Source: CAG-390 sp045633005
GTDB lineage: Bacteria; Bacillota; Clostridia; Oscillospirales; CAG-272
Reading direction: 5' to 3'
NCBI GenBank assembly: GCA_045633005.1
Contig: JAZQXT010000047.1
Coordinates: 1-64,000, forward strand
Length of the DNA: 64,000 nucleotides
The position numbers and the translations under genes are program-made. The notes beneath the pieces are model-generated. The model did no database searches. It saw nothing but the letters and a program-made list of their open reading frames with translations, and was not told the origin of the DNA. Positions 26,716 to 34,852 of this stretch are shown here, in pieces; positions within the stretch are counted from its first letter, which is position 1; every line of letters starts with the position of its first letter.

Positions 26716-27852
26716 TCAAGCTATCATCATAATTGCCGTAAGCACGGCAAGAAATGCGAAATTAAACAGCGAAAATACGCCTATATAGTACAGAGCCTTA
26801 CCCGGATTATGCTTGACGTACTCCCTAAAGGTAATAAGGCTTGCAAGCGAGGCGATGAGCGTTCCCACGCCGCCTATATTAACTCCTACGAGCAAGTCGG
26901 CGTAGTTATCCGTAAACTGCGACAGAAGTATCGAGGTCGGAACGTTACTGATAAACTGGCAGGAAATGACGCTGAAAAGCAAAGTGCTTTTTTCAAGAAG
27001 CATTGAAAAAAGCTCCCTGATAACGCCTATCCTTGCCATATTCCCCGCAAAAACGAAGAAGAAAACGAAGGTGAGAAGCAAGGGGTAATCGACCTTGGCA
27101 AGCGCGCCGCGGTCAGCAAAGATCAGCACCGCGGGTATGACGATAAGCCCTATCCAATATGGTATCACGCGGAAAACTATAACTATCGAAAGCGCAAAAA
27201 GCACGAGATAGAGCGCAGTTCTCGGCACGCTGAGGTGTATTTTCTCATCCGAGACCGAAAGCGGCTCGGTCTTTACGAAAATAAAACAGCACAGGGTAAT
27301 AAGCGCGATGGAAACGGCGAAGGGCAAAAGCATTATCGACATAAATTCACCCGTGGGGATATTGAATTTAGTGTAAAGATAAAGGTTTTGCGGGTTTCCA
27401 AACGGGGTAAGCATTCCGCCGAGGTTTGCCGCGATATTCTGCATAATGAAGGTGAACGCCATATATTTCTGCTTTCCCGCCTCGGAAAGAACGATATATC
27501 CGAGCGGCAAAAAGGTAAGCAGCGCCATATCGTTTGCGATAAGCATCGAGCCGATAAAGGTTATATACACGAGCGCAAGAACGCTCATACGCGCGTTTTT
27601 GAAAAGCTCGACCACCTTATGCGCGAGAACGTAAAAGAACCTGATATTTTTCAGGGCGCATACCACGGCAAGCACGCAAAAAAGACAGGTGAGCGTTTTA
27701 AGGTCGAAATAATCCAAGTATTGCGCGTCGGGCGGCACGATAAAGGACGTTACTATCGCGGCAAGGAGTGCTATGCACATCACCGCGTTCTTCTTTATGA
27801 AGGATGCCGCGGCGGCGACGGGCCTATGCTGTGATTCTATTGATGACGTCAT
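26716..27852 (-). CDS. Anion permease of the ArsB/NhaD (citrate transporter) superfamily
   Basis: This 378-residue membrane protein has about ten hydrophobic segments. The duplicated re-entrant hairpin motifs are seen as IANDMALLTFLPL (about 107-119) and FISNVPTSILLSQFT (about 310-324). Family members move arsenite, citrate, dicarboxylates or exchange Na+ and H+; the substrate cannot be chosen. GAGGA lies before the ATG. It lies 12 bases after the glycoside hydrolase gene. Confidence 0.85.
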   Translation of the reverse strand: MTSSIESQHRPVAAAASFIKKNAVMCIALLAAIVTSFIVPPDAQYLDYFDLKTLTCLFCVLAVVCALKNIRFFYVLAHKVVELFKNARMSVLALVYITFIGSMLIANDMALLTFLPLGYIVLSEAGKQKYMAFTFIMQNIAANLGGMLTPFGNPQNLYLYTKFNIPTGEFMSIMLLPFAVSIALITLCCFIFVKTEPLSVSDEKIHLSVPRTALYLVLFALSIVIVFRVIPYWIGLIVIPAVLIFADRGALAKVDYPLLLTFVFFFVFAGNMARIGVIRELFSMLLEKSTLLFSVISCQFISNVPTSILLSQFTDNYADLLVGVNIGGVGTLIASLASLITFREYVKHNPGKALYYIGVFSLFNFAFLAVLTAIMMIA

Positions 27853-27864
27853 TTTATTCCTCGG

Positions 27865-28950
27865 TCAAAGATTGCTTTTATCAGCGTCGGCAAGAGCGTT
27901 GAATTTTTTGATAAGCGCTATCTCGCGCGGATCGTACGGGCGCAGATTGGGACGGAAAAGGTCGTGCTGCCACTTGGTAAAATCGTAGCGGTCGCCTCCG
28001 CCGCGGTCACATTCCTCCCAAAGCGATGGCCACGGCTCGTGCGTCTGCGTTTTGCCCACCACGAACCCCCAACAATAGTTTGCCACGTTCGTTATGTAAA
28101 GAAGCGGATATATCTCGGCAAAATTATTGTGGTTGATGCGGTGGAGCCACTCGGTAAGAAGGAGCGGTCTGCCGTAGCGTTCAAGGTACTTTATCGTTAC
28201 GACGAGCTTTTCGTACGCCTGATAGCTATGGAAGCTGATAACGTCGGAAAGCTCGATAGCAAGCTTTTCCTCCTCGCTTGCGATGCCGTGCTTTACACCG
28301 CGCCACATATCAGCGCAAAGCGGCTGAATGGGGTCCTCGGCGCGAACGAGCGCAAAAAGCTCGCGCAGGATATCGCAGGAGCGCGCACCGATGGTAATAC
28401 CTGGCTCGTTGTAGATATTCCAACAAATTATGCGCTCGTCGCGAGCGTAGCGGCGCACGGTCTCGCTTATCATAGTGAAGAATTTTTCGCGCAGTTCGGG
28501 GTATTCAAGGTAGTGGCGGGGTGATTTTGCCGCCTCCTCCTCGGACAGCGGAACCCTGCCCTGATGCTCGCCGAGGGCGTACGCCTGCTCGCCCATTTTC
28601 TTGGGAGCGAAAACGTCGCCGCGCGGCAAGTCCTCCTCGTGCGTAAGCACTACCATGACCTTTTGTCCGTGCTTGGCGCAAAGCTCGATATATTTTTCAA
28701 ATATCTCAAAATACGATTCGGGCTCGGCGTAGTAAACGTCGAAATTCGCCCAGATTCGCACGGTGTTGAAGCCTATGTCACGGCAGAGCGCAAGCTCGCG
28801 GTCTGCGGTGGCAAGCTTCGCCTCCGCGCCATAGCTCTGAAACATATCAAGACGGTTTACGCAGTCGCTTCCGATGAAATTACATCCGCGAAGCCAGCCT
28901 TGTGCCGCATACCATTCATTCGCCCTCTCGCGTGTCCATTGTTCTTTCAT
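27865..28950 (-). CDS. Glycoside hydrolase, GH5-like (clan GH-A), cytoplasmic
   Basis: This 361-residue TIM-barrel enzyme has the clan GH-A acid/base in WNIYNEPG and the nucleophile in LLLTEWLHR, with TVRIWANFDVY near the N-terminus. There is no signal peptide, so it should act on intracellular oligosaccharides. The ATG at 28950 follows AAGGGAAA; an upstream in-frame TTG is less likely. The exact substrate is not clear (proteins of this type are often called 1,4-beta-xylanase). Confidence 0.85.
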   Translation of the reverse strand: MKEQWTRERANEWYAAQGWLRGCNFIGSDCVNRLDMFQSYGAEAKLATADRELALCRDIGFNTVRIWANFDVYYAEPESYFEIFEKYIELCAKHGQKVMVVLTHEEDLPRGDVFAPKKMGEQAYALGEHQGRVPLSEEEAAKSPRHYLEYPELREKFFTMISETVRRYARDERIICWNIYNEPGITIGARSCDILRELFALVRAEDPIQPLCADMWRGVKHGIASEEEKLAIELSDVISFHSYQAYEKLVVTIKYLERYGRPLLLTEWLHRINHNNFAEIYPLLYITNVANYCWGFVVGKTQTHEPWPSLWEECDRGGGDRYDFTKWQHDLFRPNLRPYDPREIALIKKFNALADADKSNL

Positions 28951-28968
28951 ATTTTTCCCTTTCAAGCC

Positions 28969-29754
28969 TTAACCGAAGACCTCGGCGGCGGCGATTATTT
29001 TGAGTTTTTCCATATCCACCCTATCCCGACCGTAAGCGTCGAGGAAGCGGTGGCTGTATTTATCGGTTTTCAGATTATACCAAAGCGTCCACGCGCCCCA
29101 GAAGATATCGACGTGGCGGTCGCCAACGCCGCCGTTTCCGACGTCGATAAAGCCCGCAAGCCGCCAATTATCAAGCATTATATTAGGCAAGCAGTAGTCG
29201 CCGTGCAAAAGCGTATTGCGCTCAAGTGCGCCCTTCCCTGCCTGAAACACGGAATACGCCTCGTCCGCCGAGGCGAAAGCTATTTTATCCCCAAAAAGCG
29301 ATAGATCGTATTTTCCCGCGCTGTAATTTTCCTCGGCAAGAGCTATATATTCGCTCATTCTGTCGGGGACGGGACAGCCCGCCGTGTCGCTATCGTGGAG
29401 CGTGCGAAGCAGCTCCGCGATGGTGTCGCAAAGGCGTTCGGGGTCGGAGATATGGTCCGCGTGCGTGCAATCCTCGCCCGCGACGCGCTCGGTGAGAAGC
29501 CAATCCTCCTCCGCCGTAGTATAATCAAGCACGCGCGCGCCAAAGCCCTTGGATGCGAAATACGCGCTCATTTGCGCCTCGCGCGCAAGGGACGCGGCGC
29601 GGCACTTTTTAAGATAATAGCCGCCGTCCTTGTCGACAAAGTACACGCGAGCCTCGGGCGAGCAGGAGCTGTCGTAGACCGCGCCGCCCTCTATTATTTT
29701 GCGTATCGCGTCGGGAACACCGTGCGGTACGCCGTTCAAAAGCACTCTTTTCAT
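28969..29754 (-). CDS. Aminoglycoside phosphotransferase-like kinase (APH(3') type)
   Basis: This 261-residue protein has the antibiotic-kinase fold. The catalytic loop reads LLHGDYCLPNIMLDN and the metal loop GFIDVGNGGVGDRHVDI, both close to APH(3') enzymes; YLKKCR supplies the ATP lysine. The start at 29754 follows GGTGGA. The gene is embedded in an operon of housekeeping type, so it could phosphorylate a metabolite rather than give drug resistance. Both readings remain open. Confidence 0.8.
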   Translation of the reverse strand: MKRVLLNGVPHGVPDAIRKIIEGGAVYDSSCSPEARVYFVDKDGGYYLKKCRAASLAREAQMSAYFASKGFGARVLDYTTAEEDWLLTERVAGEDCTHADHISDPERLCDTIAELLRTLHDSDTAGCPVPDRMSEYIALAEENYSAGKYDLSLFGDKIAFASADEAYSVFQAGKGALERNTLLHGDYCLPNIMLDNWRLAGFIDVGNGGVGDRHVDIFWGAWTLWYNLKTDKYSHRFLDAYGRDRVDMEKLKIIAAAEVFG

Positions 29755-29765
29755 ATATCCACCGT

Positions 29766-30431
29766 TTACCAAATGAATGGCAGTAGTCTGTATTTTACTT
29801 TTTTAGTGTATTCGGTATAGCCGTCCAGTCCTTCCGAAAGCACCTTTTCCTCGTTGAGTATGCGAATAACGGTTACGGGAACGTAAAGCGAAAACGGGAT
29901 AAGCCCCAAAAGTGAGCCAAGTATCAAGGGAAGCGGCAAAAACATAAAGAGCGTTGCAAGGTACATCGGGTGGCGCACTACGCCGTAAAGCCCCGTGCTT
30001 ATGACCCTTTGCCCCTCTTGCACCTCAACGGTGCGCGAGAGGTAGGCGTTTTCGCGCATTACCTCGGCGTACGCCGCGTAGCCTATAAGAAACAGCACGG
30101 ACGCGGTGACCACAATACAGGTAGGCACGCGCGACCACGAAAAGCGAAAATCAAGCGCGGAAAGGATAAATCCCACGGGGAACATCAAGCCCGACAGCGC
30201 GATAACGCCGCGCTGTGCTTTTTCCTTTTCCTTATTATTAAGTCTTTTTCGCAAAAGCTCGGGCGATTTGATGAAAAGGACTATCCCCATAATACTCATA
30301 GGGACGAACAAAAGTGCAAGGAACAGCCACGCGCCGCCGTAAGCGAGCGTTCCCGCGGGCAGGAACAAAAGCACGCCCACAAGTACGAGACCGAGAATAA
30401 ATTTCACGAGTGCGTCAAACAACAGCTTCAT
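29766..30431 (-). CDS. Isoprenylcysteine carboxyl methyltransferase-like membrane protein
   Basis: This 221-residue protein has about five membrane segments and the ICMT/PEMT signature YGVVRHPMYLA ... followed by LNEEKVLSEGLDGYTEYTKKVKYRLLPFIW. It would methylate a lipid or carboxylate with SAM at the membrane. AAAGGAG precedes the ATG. It is the first gene of a leftward unit reaching at least lgt. Confidence 0.85.
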   Translation of the reverse strand: MKLLFDALVKFILGLVLVGVLLFLPAGTLAYGGAWLFLALLFVPMSIMGIVLFIKSPELLRKRLNNKEKEKAQRGVIALSGLMFPVGFILSALDFRFSWSRVPTCIVVTASVLFLIGYAAYAEVMRENAYLSRTVEVQEGQRVISTGLYGVVRHPMYLATLFMFLPLPLILGSLLGLIPFSLYVPVTVIRILNEEKVLSEGLDGYTEYTKKVKYRLLPFIW

Positions 30432-30460
30432 CGAGCGCTCCTTTCATGTTTTATATACAT

Positions 30461-30489
30461 ATTATAATAGTTGCGCGCGTTTTTTTCAA
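30461..30489 (-). promoter_or_regulatory. Promoter of the ICMT-lgt unit
   Basis: On the minus strand TTGAAA (30489-30484) and TATAAT (30466-30461) are 17 bases apart, 30 bases before the ICMT-like start codon. Confidence 0.75.
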
Positions 30490-30517
30490 TATACTTTCTT
30501 AAATTTAGCCCCAAGCA

Positions 30518-30546
30518 TTGAAAAATTCACATTTTTATGTTATAAT
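30518..30546 (+). promoter_or_regulatory. Promoter of the alpha/beta hydrolase gene
   Basis: TTGAAA (30518-30523), 17 bases, TATAAT (30541-30546). It diverges from the ICMT-like promoter. Confidence 0.75.
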
Positions 30547-30581
30547 CAATTCGATAAATTTGAATTTGACGAGGTAAATAT

Positions 30582-31322
30582 ATGCTTTTTACCGAATTTG
30601 GAAATAAAGAAAACCCGCCTGTTTTGCTCTTGCATGGTATGATGCAAGATTGGCGAAGTGAATATGAATTGCTAAAGCCGTTAGAAGAACACTATCGTCT
30701 TATCATTCCTGCACAGGACGGATTCTATGAGGGCAGTAATGATTTCACATCATTTGCTGACCAAGCACAGCAAATCGAAGAATATTTGCAAACGAATTAC
30801 AACGGTAAAGTTCACGGTGCATATGGTGCATCTCAGGGCGGTCTTATGTTGACAGAACTGCTTACCAGAAATAAAGTCAACCTTGGTACGGTTATTATGG
30901 ATGGATGCTATGTTGCACATCAAGGAAAAATCGCTGGATGGGTAACATACAAAATGTTCTGTAAAATTAAAAACACAGGTAAATTCCCCGCTTTGATAAT
31001 GTTGACAATGAAGCTTTGCGGGTTAAAAGCAGAAGATTTAGGCATGATGGATTCGCTTTATATGAATGCCAGCGATGAAACGGTAAGGCGAAACTTTATG
31101 GAGAACTATACTTACCAAACTCGTCCCGAAATTGCACAGAATGAAACGATGGTTCATTTGTGGTGTGGAAGTAAAGAGCCATATGCTATTAAATCCCATA
31201 ACATCCTCAAACGGTATTTAAAAAACTACAAGGAGGAGATTATGCCAGGGTTTGGACACGGCGACTTCTTAATGAAACACCAGAAGGAAATCTGCGAAAA
31301 GATATACAAGACATTTAGTTAA
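30582..31322 (+). CDS. Alpha/beta hydrolase, probably acquired
   Basis: This 246-residue enzyme has the hydrolase fold: an oxyanion region LLHGMMQDW (about 17-25), the nucleophile elbow GASQGG (about 82-87) and a catalytic His in GFGHGDFL. The acid residue is probably in the SKEPYAIK segment region. The substrate is unknown. Base and codon use are clearly more AT-rich than in the neighbouring GC-rich genes (many AAA, GAA, TTA codons), which suggests horizontal transfer. It has its own promoter and terminator. Confidence 0.88.
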   Translation: MLFTEFGNKENPPVLLLHGMMQDWRSEYELLKPLEEHYRLIIPAQDGFYEGSNDFTSFADQAQQIEEYLQTNYNGKVHGAYGASQGGLMLTELLTRNKVNLGTVIMDGCYVAHQGKIAGWVTYKMFCKIKNTGKFPALIMLTMKLCGLKAEDLGMMDSLYMNASDETVRRNFMENYTYQTRPEIAQNETMVHLWCGSKEPYAIKSHNILKRYLKNYKEEIMPGFGHGDFLMKHQKEICEKIYKTFS

Positions 31323-31348
31323 ACAAATTCCACTTTACTTGAACAAAT

Positions 31349-31379
31349 CAAAAGCAGAGGCGGTCGCCTCTGCTTTTGT
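31349..31379. terminator. Bidirectional terminator
   Basis: AAAAGCAGAGGCG and CGCCTCTGCTTTT form a perfect 13-bp stem with a 2-base loop between the convergent hydrolase and S23 genes. Confidence 0.8.
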
Positions 31380-31729
31380 TATGCGTTTTCCTTTGCGGTG
31401 GTGATGGAGGAGATAAGTCTGCGCCGTATTGAACCGCATTTATTTCTTAAATCTTTATAGGTCGATTCTGCCATTTTTCCTTTTCTGAAAATCAGTTCAA
31501 GCCAATATTCAGTTTCCGAGCATTCCTTCAAAGAAATTTCAAGTTTATTCACAAAGTCAGCCTTGCTTTGTGCGTACTTTGCTTCGTGAATATTAGCACC
31601 TATAGAGGATGAAGAACGGACAATTTGATTGGCGTAAACGGAGCAACCTTTGATTTCGTCACAAAGGTCTGATATTTGAATTGCAAATTCAATCGCGTCC
31701 TCTCGGAGTTGGTTCTTATTTTCTATCAT
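31379..31729 (-). CDS. Four-helix-bundle protein (S23 / 23S rRNA intervening-sequence protein family)
   Basis: This 116-residue protein is predicted as four amphipathic helices. The conserved stretches are IVRSSSSIGANIHEAKYAQSKADF and LKECSETEYWLELIFRKG, diagnostic of the S23/IVP family (related in fold to Avd of diversity-generating retroelements). The family usually forms basic pentameric barrels that may bind nucleic acid; function is unproven. AAGGA precedes the ATG. Directly upstream, in the same transcription direction, is the hairpin array at 31752-32062. No reverse transcriptase or rRNA gene is nearby. Confidence 0.88.
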   Translation of the reverse strand: MIENKNQLREDAIEFAIQISDLCDEIKGCSVYANQIVRSSSSIGANIHEAKYAQSKADFVNKLEISLKECSETEYWLELIFRKGKMAESTYKDLRNKCGSIRRRLISSITTAKENA

Positions 31730-31751
31730 TTTTTACTAATCCTTTATTTTG

Positions 31752-32062
31752 TCGATATGTTGCTTCGCAACTCGATATCAATACCTTCGGTATGTCGATA
31801 TGTTGCTTCGCAACTCGATATGTTTTCGCTGCGCTCAAACTCGATATTTGCTCGCGTTGCGAGCAATCGATATGTTGCCTTCGGCAACGAGAGGCGCTTT
31901 GCGCCTTGACGCGCTTTTCCCCAATCTCGTTTTGCCGCAAGGCAAAACATATCGAATCCCCGCAGGGGATATATCGAGCCGCCAAAGGCGGCATATCGAG
32001 CGGCGCGTCAGCGGCGCATATCGACGTCGAATCCGCGTGTCAGCGACACGACGGATTCGACG
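31752..32062. repeat. Array of about twelve short hairpins separated by TCGATAT / ATATCGA
   Basis: Six copies of TCGATAT (starting at 31752, 31772, 31795, 31815, 31841, 31867) and four of its complement ATATCGA (starting at 31949, 31971, 31993, 32018) punctuate a row of small palindromes. Stems include GTTGC-TTC-GCAAC (31759-31771, repeated at 31802), ATACC-TTC-GGTAT (31781), TTGCTCGC-GTT-GCGAGCAA (31848), GTTGCC-TTC-GGCAAC (31874), AGGCGC-TTT-GCGCCT (31892), GTTTTGCC-GCAA-GGCAAAAC (31929), ATCCCC-GCA-GGGGAT (31956) and GCCGCC-AAA-GGCGGC (31978). The final one (32025-32062) is a 17-bp nested stem. Stem sequences differ while the spacer stays constant. The spacer changes orientation between 31873 and 31949. 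The array occupies the rlmD-S23 intergenic region and reaches into the end of rlmD. Confidence 0.9.
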
Positions 32063-33399
32063 TGTCCCGTTCTCGGAAACAGATCAACGGGAAGGACGCT
32101 GCCGATGCTCCAGCCGAGTTGGTGAAGGTGTGCGAGGTCGCGGGCGAGCGTTGCGGGGTTGCAGGAGATATACACTATCTTCCCCACGCCCGCGCTGTCG
32201 AGCGTATCAAGCAGCTCGGCGGCGCAGCCCTTGCGCGGCGGGTCAAGCACGACCACGTCGGGAAGCTCGCCCGCAACGCCGAGAAGCTCGGACGCGCCAA
32301 GCGCCGAGTCGGCGCACAAAAAGCGCGCGTTCTCAATGCCCGCGCGTGCGGCGTTAGCCACGCCACACTCAACCGCTTCGGGCACTATCTCGACGCCCGT
32401 AAGGCGACCGACGCGCCCCGCCATAGAAAGTCCTACGCTTCCGATACCGCAGTAAAGGTCAAGAAGATGCTCGTCGCCGCGAAGCCCCGCCATATCGGCG
32501 GCGGTGCGGCAAAGAAGCTCGGCGGCATCGTGATTTACCTGATAAAACGCCGCGGGTGCAACGTCAAGCTCAACCCCGCAGAAAACGTCCCTTATCGACG
32601 CCTTACCCGCCACGGTGATATATTCATTACCGAGTATTACGTTGGAATTTTTCGTGTTTACGTTAAGTACCACGCCCACGATGCGCGAAAACGTTCGCAT
32701 AAGCGCATCCGCAAGCTCGTCGGCGTAGGGCAAGCTCTTACCCGCTATGACGATGCAAACGAGTATTTCGCCATTCTCTCCCGCGCCCGTGCGCAGATAG
32801 AGGTGGCGCAAAAGTCCCTTGCCGCTTTCCTCGTCATAAACGGAAATGCCCTTTTTATATGCGAAATCGCAAACGAATTTCGCTATCTTACCGAATATCT
32901 CAGGCTGTAGCGGACATGACTCGTCGCCCGTGACGCGGTGCGTTCCCGAAGCGTAAAAGCCCGCGCGGATGCCACCCTCGTACGCCGCAAAGCGATACTG
33001 CGCCTTATTGCGATAGCCCCATATCTCGCCCGTGTGTGCGGTTTCGAGCACCTCAACGTGCGAAAGTCCAGCCTTATCCATCTCGGAGCGCACGTTCTGA
33101 CGTTTCAGCTCAAGCTCGTGAGAGTATTTTATAAATCTGTACGCACAGCCGCCACAGCTTGCGGGGGCGGTGCATTTGTCACAGGTCTCTCGCAGGGGCG
33201 AGGGAGTGAGGACCTTCATAAGCCTTCCGACAAGATAACCCTTGGTTATCTTTATTATCTTCACCTCTGCCCTCTCGCCGCTGACCGCGCCGTGTGTGAA
33301 CACGACCTTGCCGTCCTCCGTCCTGCCTACTCCGTAGCCGAGATTGCTGACGGCGGTAACGTCGATGGTCACCACGTCGTTTTTCTTTATATCAGACAT
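32008..33399 (-). CDS. rlmD: 23S rRNA (uracil-C5)-methyltransferase, RlmD/RumA family
   Basis: This 463-residue enzyme has an N-terminal TRAM domain, Fe-S cysteines in CDKCTAPASCGGC, the SAM motif LLDLYCGIGSVGLSMA, DPPRKGC and the catalytic cysteine in VYISCNPATLARDL. The ATG at 33399 follows GAGGA and overlaps the phosphatase gene by 8 bases; the longer frame to 33435 lies inside it. The usual family ending (HVESVVSLTR) is followed by an extra GFDVDMRR encoded by the hairpin array, with the stop codon at 32008-32010 inside the array. Confidence 0.93.
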   Translation of the reverse strand: MSDIKKNDVVTIDVTAVSNLGYGVGRTEDGKVVFTHGAVSGERAEVKIIKITKGYLVGRLMKVLTPSPLRETCDKCTAPASCGGCAYRFIKYSHELELKRQNVRSEMDKAGLSHVEVLETAHTGEIWGYRNKAQYRFAAYEGGIRAGFYASGTHRVTGDESCPLQPEIFGKIAKFVCDFAYKKGISVYDEESGKGLLRHLYLRTGAGENGEILVCIVIAGKSLPYADELADALMRTFSRIVGVVLNVNTKNSNVILGNEYITVAGKASIRDVFCGVELDVAPAAFYQVNHDAAELLCRTAADMAGLRGDEHLLDLYCGIGSVGLSMAGRVGRLTGVEIVPEAVECGVANAARAGIENARFLCADSALGASELLGVAGELPDVVVLDPPRKGCAAELLDTLDSAGVGKIVYISCNPATLARDLAHLHQLGWSIGSVLPVDLFPRTGHVESVVSLTRGFDVDMRR

Positions 33400-34072
33400 A
33401 GTATTCCTCGCCGTTGTCGAGGCACAGACAAGCAAGTCTGCCGCCGCGTGCCGCGCCGCAGTCGATGGCTATAAAGCCCTCGCCGCGATATATATCGCCG
33501 TTGCACGAAAAATTCTCGGTGGTGGGCGCGTGACCAACTATCATAGTAGCATCGGCAACTGCGCACACGTCGGCATCCTCGGCGCAGAAATCGTCCCAAT
33601 CGTAGTCCTCAAGCTCCTTGTCAGCCTCATAACCCTTTATTCCCGAATGGACGAGAACGTAGTCCTTGCCGCCGACGTGCAGAGTTTCGTAGGGTGCCAT
33701 ATCCGCAAGGTAGTCGATAACGCCCTCGCGCATATCCTCGTCAAGCTCGCGGAAGCCGTCAAGCGTGCGCTGACCGCCCATCGCGACCCATTTTTGCATC
33801 TTTGCGATAAAATCCGCATCGGGCGTTTTGCCCTCCTTGAGCATTTCAGAAAAGCCCTCAAGCATTTCGGCGGCGAGCTTATCGTGCTCGCCCGCAACGG
33901 GCCAGACGTTCTCGCGCATACTGAGGTCGCACACAAGCTCGATGGGGTCGTCACCTATGTCGACGATGTCACCAAGAACGAACATAACGTCATTCTTTGA
34001 AAAATTTATTTCCTTCAAAAGTGCGGTAAAATCGGCGTAACAGCCGTGAATATTTGAAACAACGTAGGTCAT
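33392..34072 (-). CDS. Calcineurin-like metallophosphatase (PPP type) with altered metal motif
   Basis: This 226-residue protein has the order of metallophosphoesterase motifs: SNIHGCYADF at the N-terminus, LGDIVDIGDDP, VAGEHD, LVHSG and VGHAPTT. The first motif normally reads DxH; here Asn replaces the Asp. The usual GNH reads AGEHD. Metal binding may therefore be weaker or changed. Active relatives are Ser/Thr-type or bis-5'-nucleosyl phosphatases. GGAGGAGATAAA precedes the ATG. Confidence 0.82.
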   Translation of the reverse strand: MTYVVSNIHGCYADFTALLKEINFSKNDVMFVLGDIVDIGDDPIELVCDLSMRENVWPVAGEHDKLAAEMLEGFSEMLKEGKTPDADFIAKMQKWVAMGGQRTLDGFRELDEDMREGVIDYLADMAPYETLHVGGKDYVLVHSGIKGYEADKELEDYDWDDFCAEDADVCAVADATMIVGHAPTTENFSCNGDIYRGEGFIAIDCGAARGGRLACLCLDNGEEYYV

Positions 34073-34087
34073 TTTATCTCCTCCAAA

Positions 34088-34852
34088 TTATATAGCGGTA
34101 AAGGGTGAATAATCAAGTATTTCCACCGTAACGCCCGCGTCGGCGGTGCGCACGATGTCGGCAAGCCTTTGGCAAACGGGATTTTCGGTGTGGTAGTGCC
34201 CCGCCTCGATAAGCGCGATGCCCTGCCCCTCGGCGTAGCCCCAAGCGTGATGCTTGAACTCGCCTCCGATCAAAACGTCCGCGCCGAGCGCGGCGGCGGG
34301 AGCGATAAAATCCGTGGTTGCGCCGCCCGCAACTGCAACGCGGCGAACCCTTTTGTCGGGGGAATTTGAATATTTTACGCTCTTCGTTTTAAGCACTTGC
34401 GAGGTGCGCTCGGCAAGCTCAAAAAGGCTCACCACCTCGTCGAGCGTGCCTATTCTGCCGAGGTCTGTAACCTCCTCGTCGCCAAACGGTACGACATCTC
34501 GAACGCCGAGAAGCTCACCGAGTATATCGTTTACCCCGCCCTCGGCTGTATCAAGGCGCAGATGGAACGAAAACGCGGCAACGCCCGCGCTGTTAAGCTC
34601 GCCGAGCCATTTTGCGGGCGGCGTTCCCTCCACCGCCTCGCCGTATATGAGCGGATGGTGGGTGAGCAGTACGTCAAAGCCGCCGCTTATCGCCCTTTCC
34701 ACCGCGGCGCGGTAGGGGTCAAGCGCGACGAGCACGCGCCCCACCTTGCGGTCGGGGTGCGGCATAGCCTGCGCTCCGTCGGTGTCTATCTCCTCGGAAT
34801 AGCGTGGCGGAAGTATCTTTTCTATATATTCGTAAAGCTGTTTGACAGTCAT
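34088..34852 (-). CDS. Nif3-like dinuclear metal-centre protein
   Basis: This 254-residue protein is a member of the Nif3/DUF34 family, which forms toroidal hexamers with two metals per subunit. Metal residues are seen in LLTHHPLIY, HLRLDTAEGGVND and the late GHYHTEN. The biochemical role is still debated (GTP cyclohydrolase I type 2 is an unreliable label). It overlaps trmK by 4 bases, the conserved Firmicute arrangement. Confidence 0.93.
   Translation of the reverse strand: MTVKQLYEYIEKILPPRYSEEIDTDGAQAMPHPDRKVGRVLVALDPYRAAVERAISGGFDVLLTHHPLIYGEAVEGTPPAKWLGELNSAGVAAFSFHLRLDTAEGGVNDILGELLGVRDVVPFGDEEVTDLGRIGTLDEVVSLFELAERTSQVLKTKSVKYSNSPDKRVRRVAVAGGATTDFIAPAAALGADVLIGGEFKHHAWGYAEGQGIALIEAGHYHTENPVCQRLADIVRTADAGVTVEILDYSPFTAI

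Noticed and set aside
31752..32062. CRISPR array
   Set aside because: The repeated unit is only 7 bases, the intervening sequences are palindromes rather than unique spacers, the orientation flips, and no cas genes are present.
31379..32062. Diversity-generating retroelement (Avd-like protein with repeats)
   Set aside because: There is no reverse transcriptase and no template/variable repeat pair; only the helical-bundle protein resembles Avd.
31681..32910. Long plus-strand open frame (409 codons) across the hairpin array and rlmD
   Set aside because: It is antisense to rlmD, begins inside the S23 gene, has no ribosome site and its first part is only the translated hairpin array.
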